A stretch of 64,000 bases of DNA. Source: Oscheius sp. JU75. Its lineage: Eukaryota; Nematoda; Chromadorea; Rhabditida; Rhabditidae. Location of the stretch: positions 4,464,001 through 4,528,000 of the forward strand of contig JASJZC010000001.1 in NCBI GenBank assembly GCA_037178855.1, written 5' to 3'. The position numbers and the translations under genes are program-made. Positions 13,580 to 25,499 of the stretch are shown here, piece after piece. Numbering within the stretch: the first letter of the stretch is position 1; every line of letters starts with the position of its first letter. Below the pieces are notes generated by a model. That model had not been told where the DNA came from, did not search any database, and saw only the letters and a list, made by a program, of their open reading frames with translations.

Positions 13580-14871
13580 ATGAAGAAGAATAGCACGGAC
13601 TTTGAGAAGAAGACGGAAATGACGGCGGAATTCGTGCGCGAGCGACAGACCTACAACGACTACAACACGACCATGACCAGACTCGTCCAGACTCTCGAGA
13701 GCATCATTCAGTCGCATCGAGAAGTTGTGAAAGAGGCCAAAGGAGGCGACGACATCGTTTATCCGGAAGACCTTAGGAAGAGGTCCAGGCTTCAAGTAGA
13801 AATTCTTTTGAATGAATGATCAGTAAAAACTTCGAAAGTTGCTACAACTTCTAAATTACTGATGACTTGTTGGAGTTTGACTTGAGCGATGGGAAAACTA
13901 CTCGTGTTCCGAAGAAAGACATCTTCGCCAGAACCTCGGTTAGTTGTCATTCTCTCCTAGTTCTAATGAATCCTAGATATCCTCAACTCTTCCCGTCTAT
14001 GTCGGCCACTATCCGAAGAAGGTAACCGCTCGAGTAGTTCTCTTCCTCTGGACGGGAACTGTCTCTCTCCGAGGACTCTCTCTACGAGAATTCGGCTATA
14101 TGGTCTACGGCGGACAGAATGGGAATCGATGAGATCATGGAGAAGACCCAACTGGAATACGACAGCTATCAGCCAGCGACAGAAGAAGAGTTCCAATGTT
14201 GCCTGGAGATGCTCAACATTGCCTCTGTCGCTCCCTCTATCAATCCACAGAAGCTGCTTGAATGGATTCTTACCCATACGAACTTGGCAACTCTGTGGCC
14301 AGCTGCTCTGACTCGTCTCTACCAGAATCTACCCACTCTAGCCAGTCTCGTCGACGAGAGACGTCTTTTTCAGAACCTTTTCAACTGGATCAATTGTGTT
14401 CAGCCGACGGACAAGGACTTGTGGAGTGTGCTGAACTCTCTTCCCAAGGTCGGCCGATGTCGTCAATCGTTTCCATTCCCGTATCAAGACGGTCCAGTCG
14501 ATGGCGAAGTGGGGGAGATGTACTTTGTGAACATTCTGGGAAGCAGATACGAGAAGACGTGGAATCTGTGGCTGGAGACCAAGGCTTTTCGAGAAGATCG
14601 AAAGAAGATGCTCTACGAACTGGAGGAAGGAGTCAACATTCGAGAACGTTCTCTCCTGGACAGTCTCTATCAGAGTGCTATCTCGAGGAGTCCTGTCTCT
14701 GCTCTTGAACCTCTTCCAGTGCCACCTACTGTCATCCGACCTCTTCAAGAAGAGGCTCCTATTAACCAAGTCATCGCTCTGCCTGTCCGTTCGACGAAGA
14801 TGGACATTCTGCAGAAGGTACTGAAGGCGCCCTTCATCAAGCTCAAGAACAGGTTGGCGAGGCATCATTAG
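13580..14871 (+). CDS. Unrecognised 373-residue protein, four exons
   Basis: I do not recognise the family. Four exons join in frame: 13580-13795, 13876-13938, 13977-14021 and 14074-14871, with introns of 80, 38 and 52 nt. The N-terminal 70 residues are charged and probably helical, ending in VYPEDLRKRSRLQ. A short segment FDLSDGKTTRVPKKDIF follows, and the 265-residue last exon is acidic then basic, ending in KLKNRLARHH. There is no signal peptide, membrane span or cysteine pattern, so a cytosolic or nuclear protein is likely. The start is uncertain: an upstream ATG at 13487 does not join in frame by any convincing splice, so the ATG at 13580 was used. The gene is tail-to-tail with the EGFR-like gene, with only 65 bases between their stop codons, so their 3' UTRs probably overlap. 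Confidence 0.7.
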
Positions 14872-14936
14872 ACATTTATGCAAATAGAGTATGAACCCGT
14901 AGTTAATAGCACAAAAATTGAACCGCGTTTCTCTCT

Positions 14937-17900
14937 CTATAGACAGCTCTCCTTTTCCACCTCTTCCGACTCTTCCTGAACCTTTCGAAGCACAGAGTCC
15001 TGTTTTTTGAACTGAGGACCATCGTTGTAGTATTCCTGCTCCTTTGCAGTCTTCGTATCATTGTAGTACTCCATTTCTATAAGCGCTGAAGCTTTTTTGT
15101 TTATGGTCGAGACCAAACCTACCAGTGTTCCCATTTTCGTTGACCACTACCGGAGTGTAGAGGATCGCCTGTTGCTCATGGAACTTCGAATCAGGGATGA
15201 GATAGTTGTCCTCGGTACCGATTGATACTGACTTGTTGAGTATATCTAGACAAATGTGATTGGTTGAATCTTGCTTCTATGGAGATTCAGACTTTCGTTT
15301 TTGCTAACAATGGTTGACATATGAACTTGCTCTGTATGCCTAATAAACCCTTTTCCATCATAGGCTTCCCCTGTCTTCTAAAATACTCACACGGTCTAGC
15401 CACCGGATCCGTGTGATATCGATGGGAAACTGAACTGGTCGAGGTCGAGTGCCGTGTTCCTCTCGTGGTCGGCTGTCCAACAAGAGAGTCCGTGTCCTGA
15501 CCATGGTTGTCGAAATAGTTTAACGGATCCTCGACGTCGTCCCAACACTCGTCCATCATAATCTCCCTCAATTCTTTCTGCTGGTCGAGGTCGTCGTCGC
15601 AGATTGAAGAAATGCCAGCCAGGTTCTGGGATTTTACATTGTGGATTCCGAAACTTTCTTACCTCGAGAACAAAGCAATTGGGTGTCTTACAGAACTCCT
15701 TGAATCGGTCATAGAGTACGGCAAACGTCGGTCGAGAATCCGGGGTGACCATCCAGCACTGTAGAAGAATGTGCCACAGCTGAGTGGAACAGTTGTTCGG
15801 CTGAGAAAGTCGTCGACCATCGTTGAGAAATTCCTTGATGGATTTCGGATCCATTCCTTGGTAGGGATGCAATCCAAAGGTCAGAATCTCCCAGCAGGTC
15901 ACTCCATAAGACCAGACATCGCTCTGACTGGTGTAGGTAAAGTACTCCCAGACCTCTGGCGGAACCCATTTCACCGGAATCTTTCCCTGCTCCATCTTGA
16001 TCTCATTCTCTCCATAGGAGATGAACTTTGAGAGACCGAAGTCCGTCACTTCGACATGGTCGATCTTCTTGACCAGCACATTGCGAGCTGAAAATTAATA
16101 CAGTGAGAAGAAGAGTCATTGAAACTAACCGGCAAGATCACGATGGATCAGATTGTGCTCTTGGAGATACTTCATACCCTGCAACGTTACTTTTTATCAA
16201 CCGTTGTAATGTATTCTGTGCGGCATAGCAGTCTAGCTGTCTAACTGTGTTTATGGACCGAAGCAGCAACTGCTTCAGAAATGATGGAACGACTCAGGCT
16301 GTCTAAGAACAAAAAACTAACCGATGCGATTTGGTAACAGTAGAGAAGAAGATGTTTGCCCATCAAACTCTCCTTGTGTTTTCGTACAAAGCTCAGGAGA
16401 TTTCCCAGGGGACGAAGGAGAGTGACCAGTTCGATTCCATCGTCTCGGAAACAGACTCCAATGAGGCGGAGCAGATGTTGATGCCGGAGCTGGGCCATCT
16501 TGGCAGCCTCGTCCAGCATGGCACTCTCCTCTTGAGCCTTCAGTTTGCCCACAGCGCTAACCTTGATGGCTACTGGAACCTTCTTCTTGTTGGTGGTTCC
16601 TCTCGGATAGTAGTAGCCCTAGAAAGTTTTTTCGGGTTGGTAAAACAGAAAGATCTACAGCATAGACGATTCCAAAAGCCCCGTTTCCTAGCTTGATGTT
16701 CTTGTTCTGGAGTTCCGTGCGGGAAATGAGGTTCACCCGGGCCATGTTGGGGCGGGCCGAAGTCACTGCGATCTGAAAATTGTTGTTGTTTACTATGAAT
16801 TATTGCCTAGTAAGTTCAATTCATCTTCTACTCAGTCGGAGTTAGTATCGAAAAAAAAACTGCAGTCTTAGCTTGTTCCAAGCTGCATCCAACTATAGTT
16901 ATTGTCGCTCACCTCTTCCGGAATGTCAGCCAGATTTTCGTTTCGGACCTTCTCCAACTTCCTTCCCAGTCTTCTACACTTGTAGATAATTATGATAATG
17001 ATCAGTACAACAGCTAGACCGACTGTCAATGAGGTTACAGTAGCTACAGTTCGTCTCCTGTTCCTGATAGCGTTGAGATCTTCTTCCGAACAGATTGTCT
17101 TCCCGTTCATCTCTCCCAGAAAAGGCTTTTCTTCTGGACACTTGTTCACGCATTGCTGAAAGTTGAAGTATAAAACTTGAAAGTGATCATACTTCAGTTT
17201 CGTTGAGGACAGCCGAAGCATATGCACATTTCTGGCAGTCGGTTGCCAGGGGACCAGTACAGCCGTGATTGTGGTCACAGTTGTTGTTGCACCTACGACA
17301 GACCCCCGGCTTTCCTTCTTCCCGCTCTTCGGAAACGTAAAAGAACTCAGGACATTGACGACCACATACGCGTTTGCCGTTGATCTCGAGCACGTAGTCC
17401 TGGATTCATTTCACCACTTTTCCTAAGTCGCTTACTTTGCAAAGACAGCTATTAGCCTCCACGCCAGCCGCTGTACAGTTGAGACACGCATCGTCGCATA
17501 CCGAACAATGAGCTGTTTCCACTCCGTCCACTGGAGTTATGGAGAGGTAATGATGGGTAATGTTTTGGCAGATATTGTTTCCTGGATATTGATCTGTGTA
17601 GAGACATTTATCGACCTAAATGAGTTATTTTTTCTTGTCGTTAGACGAGTTCTAACCTGTCCGTCCTTGTCCAGTAGGGCGAATCGGCACATGGTACAGC
17701 CTCCCTCTCCCACATGGTTTTTAGGACCGGTGCATCTGAACAAAGTCTATAGAACTGAAGAGGAGTGAGGACTCACCCAAGCTCGTAGCAGCTGTCATCA
17801 CACGGGTAGCACTTTCCTTCCTGCTCGTAGTGTCTCTTACTGCACTGATCCAAACAGGTGAGGCGTTCGTTCTGCCACAGTTCAAAGTTCTTGCAGGTAG

Positions 17901-20388
17901 TACAGTCGGACTTTTTCGGTCCTTTGCACGTTTCGCACGTCTCGAAACAGGGCTTGCATTCGCGAGTGTCTTCGTCCTTAAAGTATCCAATTGTGGGACA
18001 GTCATCCACACAAGTATCGTTCATCTTCCAAGAGGCACATTTCACGCACATTTCTGAAAATTCAGATTAGTTTTTGGTCTCGTAACGAAACGCACTAGGT
18101 CCCATCCCCCAGCAGCCATCCTTTTCACTACATTCTTTATCGCATTCCTTCTTTCGTCTCTCTGAAAGTTTGTCACTTTTCAGCTCTAGACAAAAAACTA
18201 CTGCAAGTATCGACGCCCATGTTGGAGGTAATGACGGCAAAGGAATGTCTGGAGATGATTGTCGTGTTCCACCTGATGGTCGAGGCGAAACAAAGGGCAT
18301 GATTTTCTCGAATGAACACGTCTCCTGCCTTGATTTTCTTCAACTTCGTCAAGCCCAGTTCTCGGAGATTGTCGTTTTGCGCAATGACAAGGGCATGCTT
18401 CTCTCTGAAATCTCTCAATCCTTCAACCTTTCTGGGTTCTTACACGTCCAGAGCCCTTCCCTCAATGACTTCGAGATTCTCCAAAAAGCTCATGTTGGTC
18501 GGAGAGACTGTCGACGTGACCATATAGACAAAGTCCGAGACGATGCGAACGGTTCGAAGCACTGCCAAGTCGGCGGCCGTGTACGAGGTTTGAGGTCTAA
18601 GTTGTTTGAGTACCATAAAAATATAATTACTTACGTCTGCATGAGAGGTCCGGTAATCTTCAAAAAGCCGTTGATTACTTCACAGCCTTTGAGTGAGGCC
18701 AAGATTTCTCTAGTCAATGGAGCGTCGACTTCACAAGCTGAAAAGCATGTGGTTGATCTCTTGTACCATCTCGCACAATCGAATTGTAAGCCACAAACTA
18801 AATAAAGTTCCAGCTTACCTTTCGGACATCCCTCGGGCGGACATTTTTCGCAAAGTCTCGTGTCCTTGTTCACATCATGATACAAGCCTTTCCCGCACTG
18901 TCGAACACACTCCCCGTCTTCTATGAGCATATTAGCTAAGTTTCAGAAAGTTGTACAAAAAGAAAGATTGCTACTTGAGCACTGTTTGACACAGTAACGG
19001 TCGTCCGCGTAGGTTCCAGCCGGATTCTCGACCATCAGGGATTTCGCCTTGTCGCGGATTTTCAGAGGAGGGCACCGCTCAACACAGGAATTGTTCAGTT
19101 TGTAGTGTTTGCAAGCGACACAGTCAGTGTCAAGACTCCCAGTACAGCCACCCTCGCAGGCAGAATGACAACACTTGTAGGCATTTTCCGTATTGTTGAA
19201 GTAACACTGTGGAGCGGATGGCTGTCCAAACGAATCAGTTCTACCACACTGCTCTGAGCAGGGAGTACGGTAGACTGAATACTGATTAGCATAAAAAAGG
19301 AGCTTCTCTACCTGACTGACAATGGGTAAGCATCTTTCCCCAGCAGTATCCAGTAGTACAGTTCTCGTGACATTGTGTGATCTCGGTGTAGGCGTCACAG
19401 TCACGGAAGGCATCGTGACCGGCTTTCAGTCGGCTCGGGTCCATATTTATGAGCTGAACTTGATTTTGGTTTTGTAAAAATGATTAGAACCTCATTCCAG
19501 TTGACCTTGTCCCTCAAGAAACAGAGATAGGTATTGTTTTCGATGAGGACGTCGCCGCTGTGGACAGCTTTATTGAGTTTTCACATACTTCAAAGAAGTA
19601 ACTCACTCTTCAACTTGGGCATATGAATCTCCTTCAGCTGATGATTACCACTGATTATCAGAGCTGCTCCAGTGCTACCAGCATGGTCTTCGAACTTTTT
19701 GTCGCCCCAGACGATCTTGAGGTTTGGGAACCGGAGAGTGTCCATGTCGACATTGTAGATCAGTAGATAGCCCTTGATCTGGAACTCTTGATTCTTTTCG
19801 ACACCTGATTAACAGTACCTCCTCGATGTGCTGGAAGATGTTAAGCTTTTCCGAGAGGGAGACGTTCGAATTTCGAATAGTTTCTCTCGTGAGATGAGTG
19901 ATTTCGAGGTTGCCTCTGACGCGGGTACAGTTCTCGTACATGTTCTGAGATGAAATGTTGAAAAATAGGTTGGAATTCTTACGCGCAGGTCCTCAATCCG
20001 ATCATTTCCAGCCATTGTCCGACCATTGTATGTTCCGGAGCAGACTGAAAGAGATGACGTTTTAATAATAATGAGAGAATATGGATGGACACAGGTAAAA
20101 TGAACAAATAAATCGGTGTTGATAAATCTTGTCAAAACATTTGTGAGTTCAGGATGAGATTTTAAAGTCTCACGATGTTTTGCTAATTTGTGCAGCAGTT
20201 CAAAAACTACAATTTTCTATAACTTCACAAAGCTGGAAAATGCCATCTCAATTTCGAAAATCAGGTCTTAACCTACCACAATCAGCGCCGCCAGTCTTAC
20301 AGTCGGGTGACCGAAGATAAGTAGCTTGTAGTAAAAGTAGTCTCACAAAAAGACAGAGGATAATGAGCGCCAGAGGCGCCGAAGTCAT
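14937..20388 (-). CDS. let-23: EGF-receptor family receptor tyrosine kinase (LET-23-like)
   Basis: Single-pass plasma-membrane receptor for EGF-like ligands that signals to Ras. On the minus strand it begins with signal peptide MTSAPLALIILCLFV (20388), then receptor L domain 1 (about 20.05-19.55 kb, containing RVRGNLEITHL), furin-like Cys-rich repeats (19.4-18.85 kb), L domain 2 (to about 18.2 kb, with LKKIKAGDVFIREN), a second Cys-rich block (to about 17.2 kb) and a transmembrane helix GLAVVLIIIIIIYKCRR (about 17.0 kb). The kinase has the glycine loop LGNGAFGIVYA, VAIK lysine, HRDLAARN catalytic loop (split by an intron near 16.1 kb), DFG in TDFGLSKF, and PPE in place of APE. The tail (15.63-14.94 kb) carries EDNYLIP and two EYYND sites that fit the Tyr-x-Asn consensus for SEM-5/Grb2. 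All expected domains are present. Exon joins were checked in frame at the signal exon, the catalytic loop and through the tail. Confidence 0.95.
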
Positions 20389-20880
20389 GCCGGATAGAAA
20401 TAACGCCTAGTCAATTTAGCTGAGAGTGATCTGAATTAATTTCGCGGCCAAAAGATTCAATCAGGCCGAACGACATGAACGCGAAGAGCCGGAGGGCACA
20501 AATTTCGGAGGAGCACGAGGCCGAGGCGGGTGATTCACCTCCCAAAAAGGGTTTGGAAAGCGGGACACACGCGACTCGAAGACGAATTTTGGGGTCTGAT
20601 AAGGGTATGCTCAAAAGTGTCACTTTTACTCGGACAATGGACGCGACAGAACAGAGGATGTTACCAGCCTTTTTCGTTGTTATGGTCCCCTGAATTAATT
20701 AAGTCCATTTAGCTTTTTGTAATTCTTGATAAGAGTAATAACTGTCTTTTATTAATTTTTTTCTTTCATTACTCTTATTGGGGTCTTTATTTCGGAATAC
20801 CGATCTTCGATGGAACCGAGACACGAATGTGAAGTACCCAGACTGCTCATACTCATCAAAAGACTGTTATTTGGTAAGCC

Positions 20881-20934
20881 AAGTAAAAGAAGCTCGAATT
20901 TAGAAAACGAAGAGTTTTTGAGCGAAAATGCGAG
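20881..20934 (+). repeat. Dispersed repeat, copy 1
   Basis: 54 bases that match 23077-23133 in the same orientation, with only two mismatches and one 3-base gap. It lies just downstream (on the minus strand) of the signal-peptide exon at 21.1 kb. Confidence 0.8.
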
Positions 20935-20990
20935 CGGATTTTGAAGAAATTTGGTAGAGATAGAAAAAAAGACTAGTTTTTTGTACTCAC

Positions 20991-21132
20991 ACTCTCTGAG
21001 CTTGACAGCTTCTCCCCTCTTGACCTTCCTGATGATCTTCTTCGTCTTCAGGGAAGCATCAGTCGGCGAATCAGCATCTGACAGACAAAAGAGCAGAACA
21101 AGTCCGGCCAGCAGGAGCTGCCATCGCACCAT
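20991..21132 (-). CDS. Signal-peptide exon upstream of the EGFR-like gene (alternative first exon or separate gene)
   Basis: An ATG at 21132 follows CCTTTTTTCAG plus eight leader bases, a good trans-splice or intron acceptor. It encodes signal peptide MVRWQLLLAGLVLLFCLSDA, then a basic segment ending KVKRGEAVKLRE, and reaches a donor (gtgagtac) in phase 1. The exon after the EGFR signal exon (VCSGTYNG) also starts in phase 1, so splicing this exon to it would give an EGFR with a different N-terminus. I could not find another downstream exon that continues it well. It could instead be the first exon of a small secreted protein. Confidence 0.45.
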
Positions 21133-21139
21133 GAACTCA

Positions 21140-23076
21140 GCTGAAAAAGGGGATTTGTAAACACTCGCGGTCGAATAATAAACAGCCGGAAATTGTTCTT
21201 ATCAGAGGAAGGATTCAAAAATAGGAAGTCAGGTTGACAGGGAGAGAGACAAAGAGGCCCCAATCAATGAATGGAACTGTTTGGGACAAATGGATGTTGT
21301 GACGGAGTCGCAACTGAATCAGAGGGGACGCGACATTCAAGGATTGAGCGTGTTGTAATGTGCTGGGAAAGGAAACGTCTCTCTTCCATCTTGTGACCGT
21401 CAGAGGAGAGGAGGATAAGACACGAGCCAAGGTTATCGGAAGTTGAGATCCCAGCTGGTAACAGGAAGAGAGAGACTTGACATAGTTTGACAGGATGAGT
21501 ATCCTAATTTAGGAAAACAGTCAGATCCAAATGGAACAGTAAGCGTCAGCAAACCCACTAACATCCGATCAAATGACCCATGAAACGAGGAACGGAACGT
21601 AAGTTTTGGACCTGCCATTAGGAGGAAAAGGGCGCTAATCGATCTCAGACAGTTCCCTCTCTCTCTCTCTTATTCAGTCCGCCCGATACCATTCACTACC
21701 TCCATGTTATCGTTTGAGGTTACTCTTACGGGTGAGAATATGGCGGGAAGGAGAAGAACCGGAGAAGACAACTTACAGATAAGATAGGGCAAAGAAGTCC
21801 TGATAGGACCGAGCAAAACAGGGAAAAGAGGCTTGACCGTAATGATGACGAGAGCTCAATACATGAAAAGAGAAGAGAGTGGATAGAATTTAACAAATTG
21901 ACATGTCAGAGGGAATGGGAAATATCGAAGAGAAAATCGTGAAACTGTTCTGGGTTGTGAAAATAAACTGATAATCAATGAGACCCTAGTGGATGAAGCT
22001 GCTAAAGAGAGCTGTCATAAAATCAGGAGACTCTTGCTTGGAACTCTGAACTGAAACGCGTTGTTCAGTGCTATCAGACTCTAGACAAGAAACCATAATT
22101 AGACAGCAGATGGGACATAAAGGAGGAGACCGCAGCTGTCTTCTACCTCTTCCAGCCACATTTGACTAGTCCGACTCTGTAATTAGTCTGGAGGTGAGTC
22201 AGTAGTCGCTCTCACGGTCCAGATGAATATGCCTATTAGAAATGTCAATGTGAGAGAACTGTAGCCATCTCTCTAATGAGGGCGCATGGTCTAAAAGAGA
22301 AATAATAAATGGCAGAAGGTGGCCACATGTGGTGAGCGAAGAGAGCCCTTAAAAAACGGAAAGTTATAGGCACACGGGGGCGATTGCCACAACGCTTAGC
22401 GGATTCAGTTTAAACAAGCAGACCTTGGCCCCCGCGAGATTATCCCCCTTATTAGGAGAGACATAAATTGGGAAGGAGGTGTCACTAATCTGGCAATGGC
22501 AAGGTCACAGTTAGAGCAGACGGCGGGTAAGAAAGATTGTAGGCGGTTCTGATTCATATGGCATGTCTAGTTCGATTTCTCTCCCTCCTCTATATTTGCC
22601 AACCACATTCACCACTCACTTAGGACACCTTTAGGGAACTGTGTAAACGGCTCATTACGGCTCTAGTTCGACAGTCACGGCATTTGACAGCAATACGTTT
22701 ATAAAACTAAGGGTATAACGTAGACTCCTCTTCAGTTCGATCACAGTATACAGTGAAGGAGTGAATGAAATAAGAGAACAAGCAGGCAAAGAACTCAGAA
22801 AAGAACAGCCAGGGAGAGTAATAGGACCGGGTGGAAGATAGAAAAGAGATAATTTGGCAATTTGACATATACGGGGCGTCAATTAGAAAGACACAACAGA
22901 AATAACGGAACAGGGAAGAGAGGAATAAAATGTTCAAGTAACAGACTAAGCGAGGACTTTTCTCTAGCCTTCAAGAGTTTGCTTTCGATAGCCACCGAAC
23001 CCCGATCGGCCAATGAGTAGAAATTCTGACAAGATCGTTGGGCTGCTCGGGGCTGACCCAGATCTTTTCTCGTAGG
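21140..23076. other. Intergenic, no supported gene
   Basis: No open frame here shows a domain or a splice-compatible chain. There is a CT microsatellite near 21.66 kb. The stretch lies between the EGFR-like 5' end and the repeat-rich block upstream of DDX1. Confidence 0.55.
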
Positions 23077-23133
23077 AAGTAAAAGAAGCTCGAATTTAGG
23101 GCAAAACGAAAAGTTTTTGAGCGAATATGCGAG
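23077..23133 (+). repeat. Dispersed repeat, copy 2
   Basis: Second copy of the repeat at 20881-20934. The shared block begins AAGTAAAAGAAGCTCGAATT and ends TTTTTGAGCGAA(A/T)ATGCGAG. The flanks do not match. Confidence 0.8.
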
Positions 23134-23576
23134 TACTCAAATGTGGCCTTTTTGGAAGAAGAAGAATTGTCGTTCTGTTGCTGTCTGCTGTGCCACAATG
23201 AGCTCTATCACAAGTCAACAAGTCTTGACAAGCCGAGATTATATAGTGTTTCGACTATTTCGCGCGCTGTTTGAATCAAAATTTTTCAGTTCTCAACAGA
23301 TTTCCGTATTTCTCTCACAAACAGCTATCTAGCATTATCGTTGTTGTTATCCAGAAACAACAAGCAACCAGATTCTGCACTTGACTGCCTACAATACCTC
23401 TTTTCCTGCCCGAAAAATTGACCAGTTGAGAAGTTGTTTGCAGTTTTGCTTGAAAAGTGCTCAGATTTGCTTGAAAAGTGCTTCGTACTCTGCTCCTCCG
23501 CCTGTGTCTTGGCTTTTCCTTTTTCTTTTATTTTTGTTTATTTACTCTGTAAAAAGCTATATTTACGTTTCAGAAA

Positions 23577-23755
23577 AGCACGGAGTAGCCAAGACTATCC
23601 ACCATGTCGTCTGTTACGTCGATCCGATGATAGACAAGCGGTGGACTCGAGAGCGTCCTATGAAGACCCGCCTATGGGATGAACACGTCCATGATCGTGA
23701 TCAAATCAAGCCCGGCAGAGAGGATCCAGCCATACTGTCGTTGGGCACGAATCAT
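23577..23755 (+). pseudogene. Partial duplicate of DDX1 coding sequence
   Basis: About 165 bases (roughly 23585-23749) encode a peptide closely matching the middle of the DDX1 protein encoded at 27730-27897: both have HHVVC.VDP, RERP.. [15 protein letters not shown] text and LSLGT. The frame is open across the match but there is no start codon, no other helicase motif and no neighbouring DDX1 exon. A TTTCAG acceptor lies just before it. In the intact gene the same stretch lies within one exon, so the copy cannot be classed as retroposed or DNA-duplicated from this alone. A degraded RTE element follows 110 bases downstream. Confidence 0.8.
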
Positions 23756-23862
23756 ATTTGCTCTGTTAGTAATCAGAAATGTTGCAATCCTGTGCAAAAG
23801 TACTCACTCGAGTACTTATGAGACGAATGGAACGATGCCTAGACGAGTAAGCAGATGAATGG

Positions 23863-24520
23863 CAAACGGACTTCCGGAAAGGCTATTCTACGATGGATAA
23901 TCTGTACTCTGTCAAACAGATCATTGAGAAGGGCACTGAACACAACCGCAAACTGTGTTTGGGCTTCATTGATTCTAAGAAAGCCTTCGATACAATCAGT
24001 CGACGTGGAACGCTCTGACGGAGATGGGAATCAACCCCACTCTGATCAAGATGCTCCGACGCCTCTACGGAGATGTGCTCAGTCCGAAGCTCTTCAATGC
24101 TACGCTGAGCTATGCAATCAACAAAATCGAATGGGAAGAGGAAGGCATCCGAATCAATGGCCAACAGCTGACCATTCTAGGATATGCGGACGACATGGTC
24201 CTTTTCTCCAGGAGCAGACCAGGCATGGAACAGATGATGTACAAGCTCAGGACTGCGATGAGGACGGTTGATCTCGAAGTTAACATCAAAAAGACGGTAC
24301 TGATGTCCAATATCTAAAACAAGACGCCCCTGACGGTCAACGGATCCCCTCTCAACTTTGTAAACACGTTCATCTTCCTGGGATCACAAATATCGATCCC
24401 ACTCTGTGATTCCGATGAGGTCAGGAGACGAATGGGACAAGCTTTTAGTGCCTTCAACAAACCTGCTTGCCGATTGTTGGCTCGAAACACTTTTCGTTGT
24501 ACGACGGAAGTCACAGATAA
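23863..24520 (+). mobile_element. Degraded RTE-type non-LTR retrotransposon (reverse transcriptase remnant)
   Basis: Three reading-frame pieces give reverse-transcriptase motifs in the right order: FRKGYSTMDN, then FIDSKKAFDTI (motif A), WNALTEMGINPTLIKMLRRLYG, SPKLFNATL, GIRINGQQL, YADDMVLF (motif C), and NKTPLTVNGSPLNFVNTFIFLG. The spacing and text resemble RTE-clade elements of nematodes. The copy is dead: there are in-frame stops and a frame change near 24.0 kb, a deletion where the segment before SPKLF should be, a stop at 24315, and no endonuclease domain. No target-site duplication was identified. Confidence 0.85.
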
Positions 24521-25480
24521 GGCAGTTATGGGTAGATGAAGGGTCCTGATGACCGTAACACTCGAAGAAGAACATTGTATCGCCAGTAAGAAGCCATTCT
24601 ATCTCCAGCTTTACAGAGCCGCTGTCGGTCAAGATGGTTACAAACCGCCGTAAATTTAGCTCGTCGATCTGGGGCTTGATACGTTTCCAATGAGGAGGCA
24701 GAGTTTGGTATATTTGCTGCCCATATCTCCAATGATAGATACCCAAAGCTTATTTCCGAGCTGTTCTCCTTGTAAAGGTTTGCCGGAGTCGTAGTGACTT
24801 TGAACTCTCTGAGTAAGGGAATCGCCAATGGTCTGTAAACCTACACCGTGTGTGTTACAATCTGCACCTTTTCCATCCTGAATAGTGAGTAAAAACGATA
24901 AGTATTTCTCCCGTATTGACAGTTCTTGTGTAAGTGAACGTGTCACGTTGTACGGAGCAAAGGATAGTGGTTCGCATGACGACTAAGATGTGTTTTCAGT
25001 CGGCTGTACATGTCCAGGAGATATTGAAAGATTTCAACATTACCAAAGTGTCCATGAGGGATAGGCAATTTTTCTTGTTGCATAGAAGGTCTATGCGTGC
25101 TCGTTTTGCAGCAGCCTTCTTTTTTAGAGTCATCACGCGAACCCTCCGCTTGAGCTTACCAATATACTAACTCTGCCTTTTCACGATGTTTCGAAGAGTG
25201 GAAATCGTTTGAAGGAAGTTCGCATCACCCAATTCAGCTTGAACATCACGAGACGAGGAGCTTAATACATCAGTCTGAGATTTTTGACTAGTTGTGAATG
25301 GTTCTGTCAGACAGGAGGCGTGATAAACTTGGAAGCCATCTCCATCCACCAACTGACGCCTTCGCCTTTTATAGGGATTAGTGGGAGTGTCAAAAATTGA
25401 CGAGCGGCAAGTGGAGACACTGTTGAGAAAACATGGGGAGAAGTGCATTCTACTGTCATTGAAAGTATTGGCTTCCATAA
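24350..25480 (-). mobile_element. Broken transposon-like open reading frame, class uncertain
   Basis: On the minus strand several overlapping frames together look like one decayed protein. From right to left they include a basic region RRRRRQLVDGDGFQVYHASC-like (25.48-25.17 kb), SIIGDMGSKYTKLCLLIGNV (about 24.75 kb), then IKPQIDELNLRRFVTILTDS, and WLLTGDTMFFFECYGHQD followed by a C-x-x-C pair (24.65-24.5 kb). The order GD-K-N then GD-F-GH-C-C resembles multi-copy proteins of unclassified mobile elements in nematodes. The frames are shifted and interrupted by stops, so it is not functional. Its left end abuts or overlaps the RTE remnant. The class is inferred from motif memory only. Confidence 0.45.
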
Positions 25481-25499
25481 ACTCTGGATCAAAACTCTA

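Noticed and set aside
18170-18805. 211-codon open frame on the + strand
   Set aside because: It lies antisense to the second L domain and Cys-rich exons of the EGFR-like gene, which are clearly coding on the minus strand; the frame has no domain of its own.
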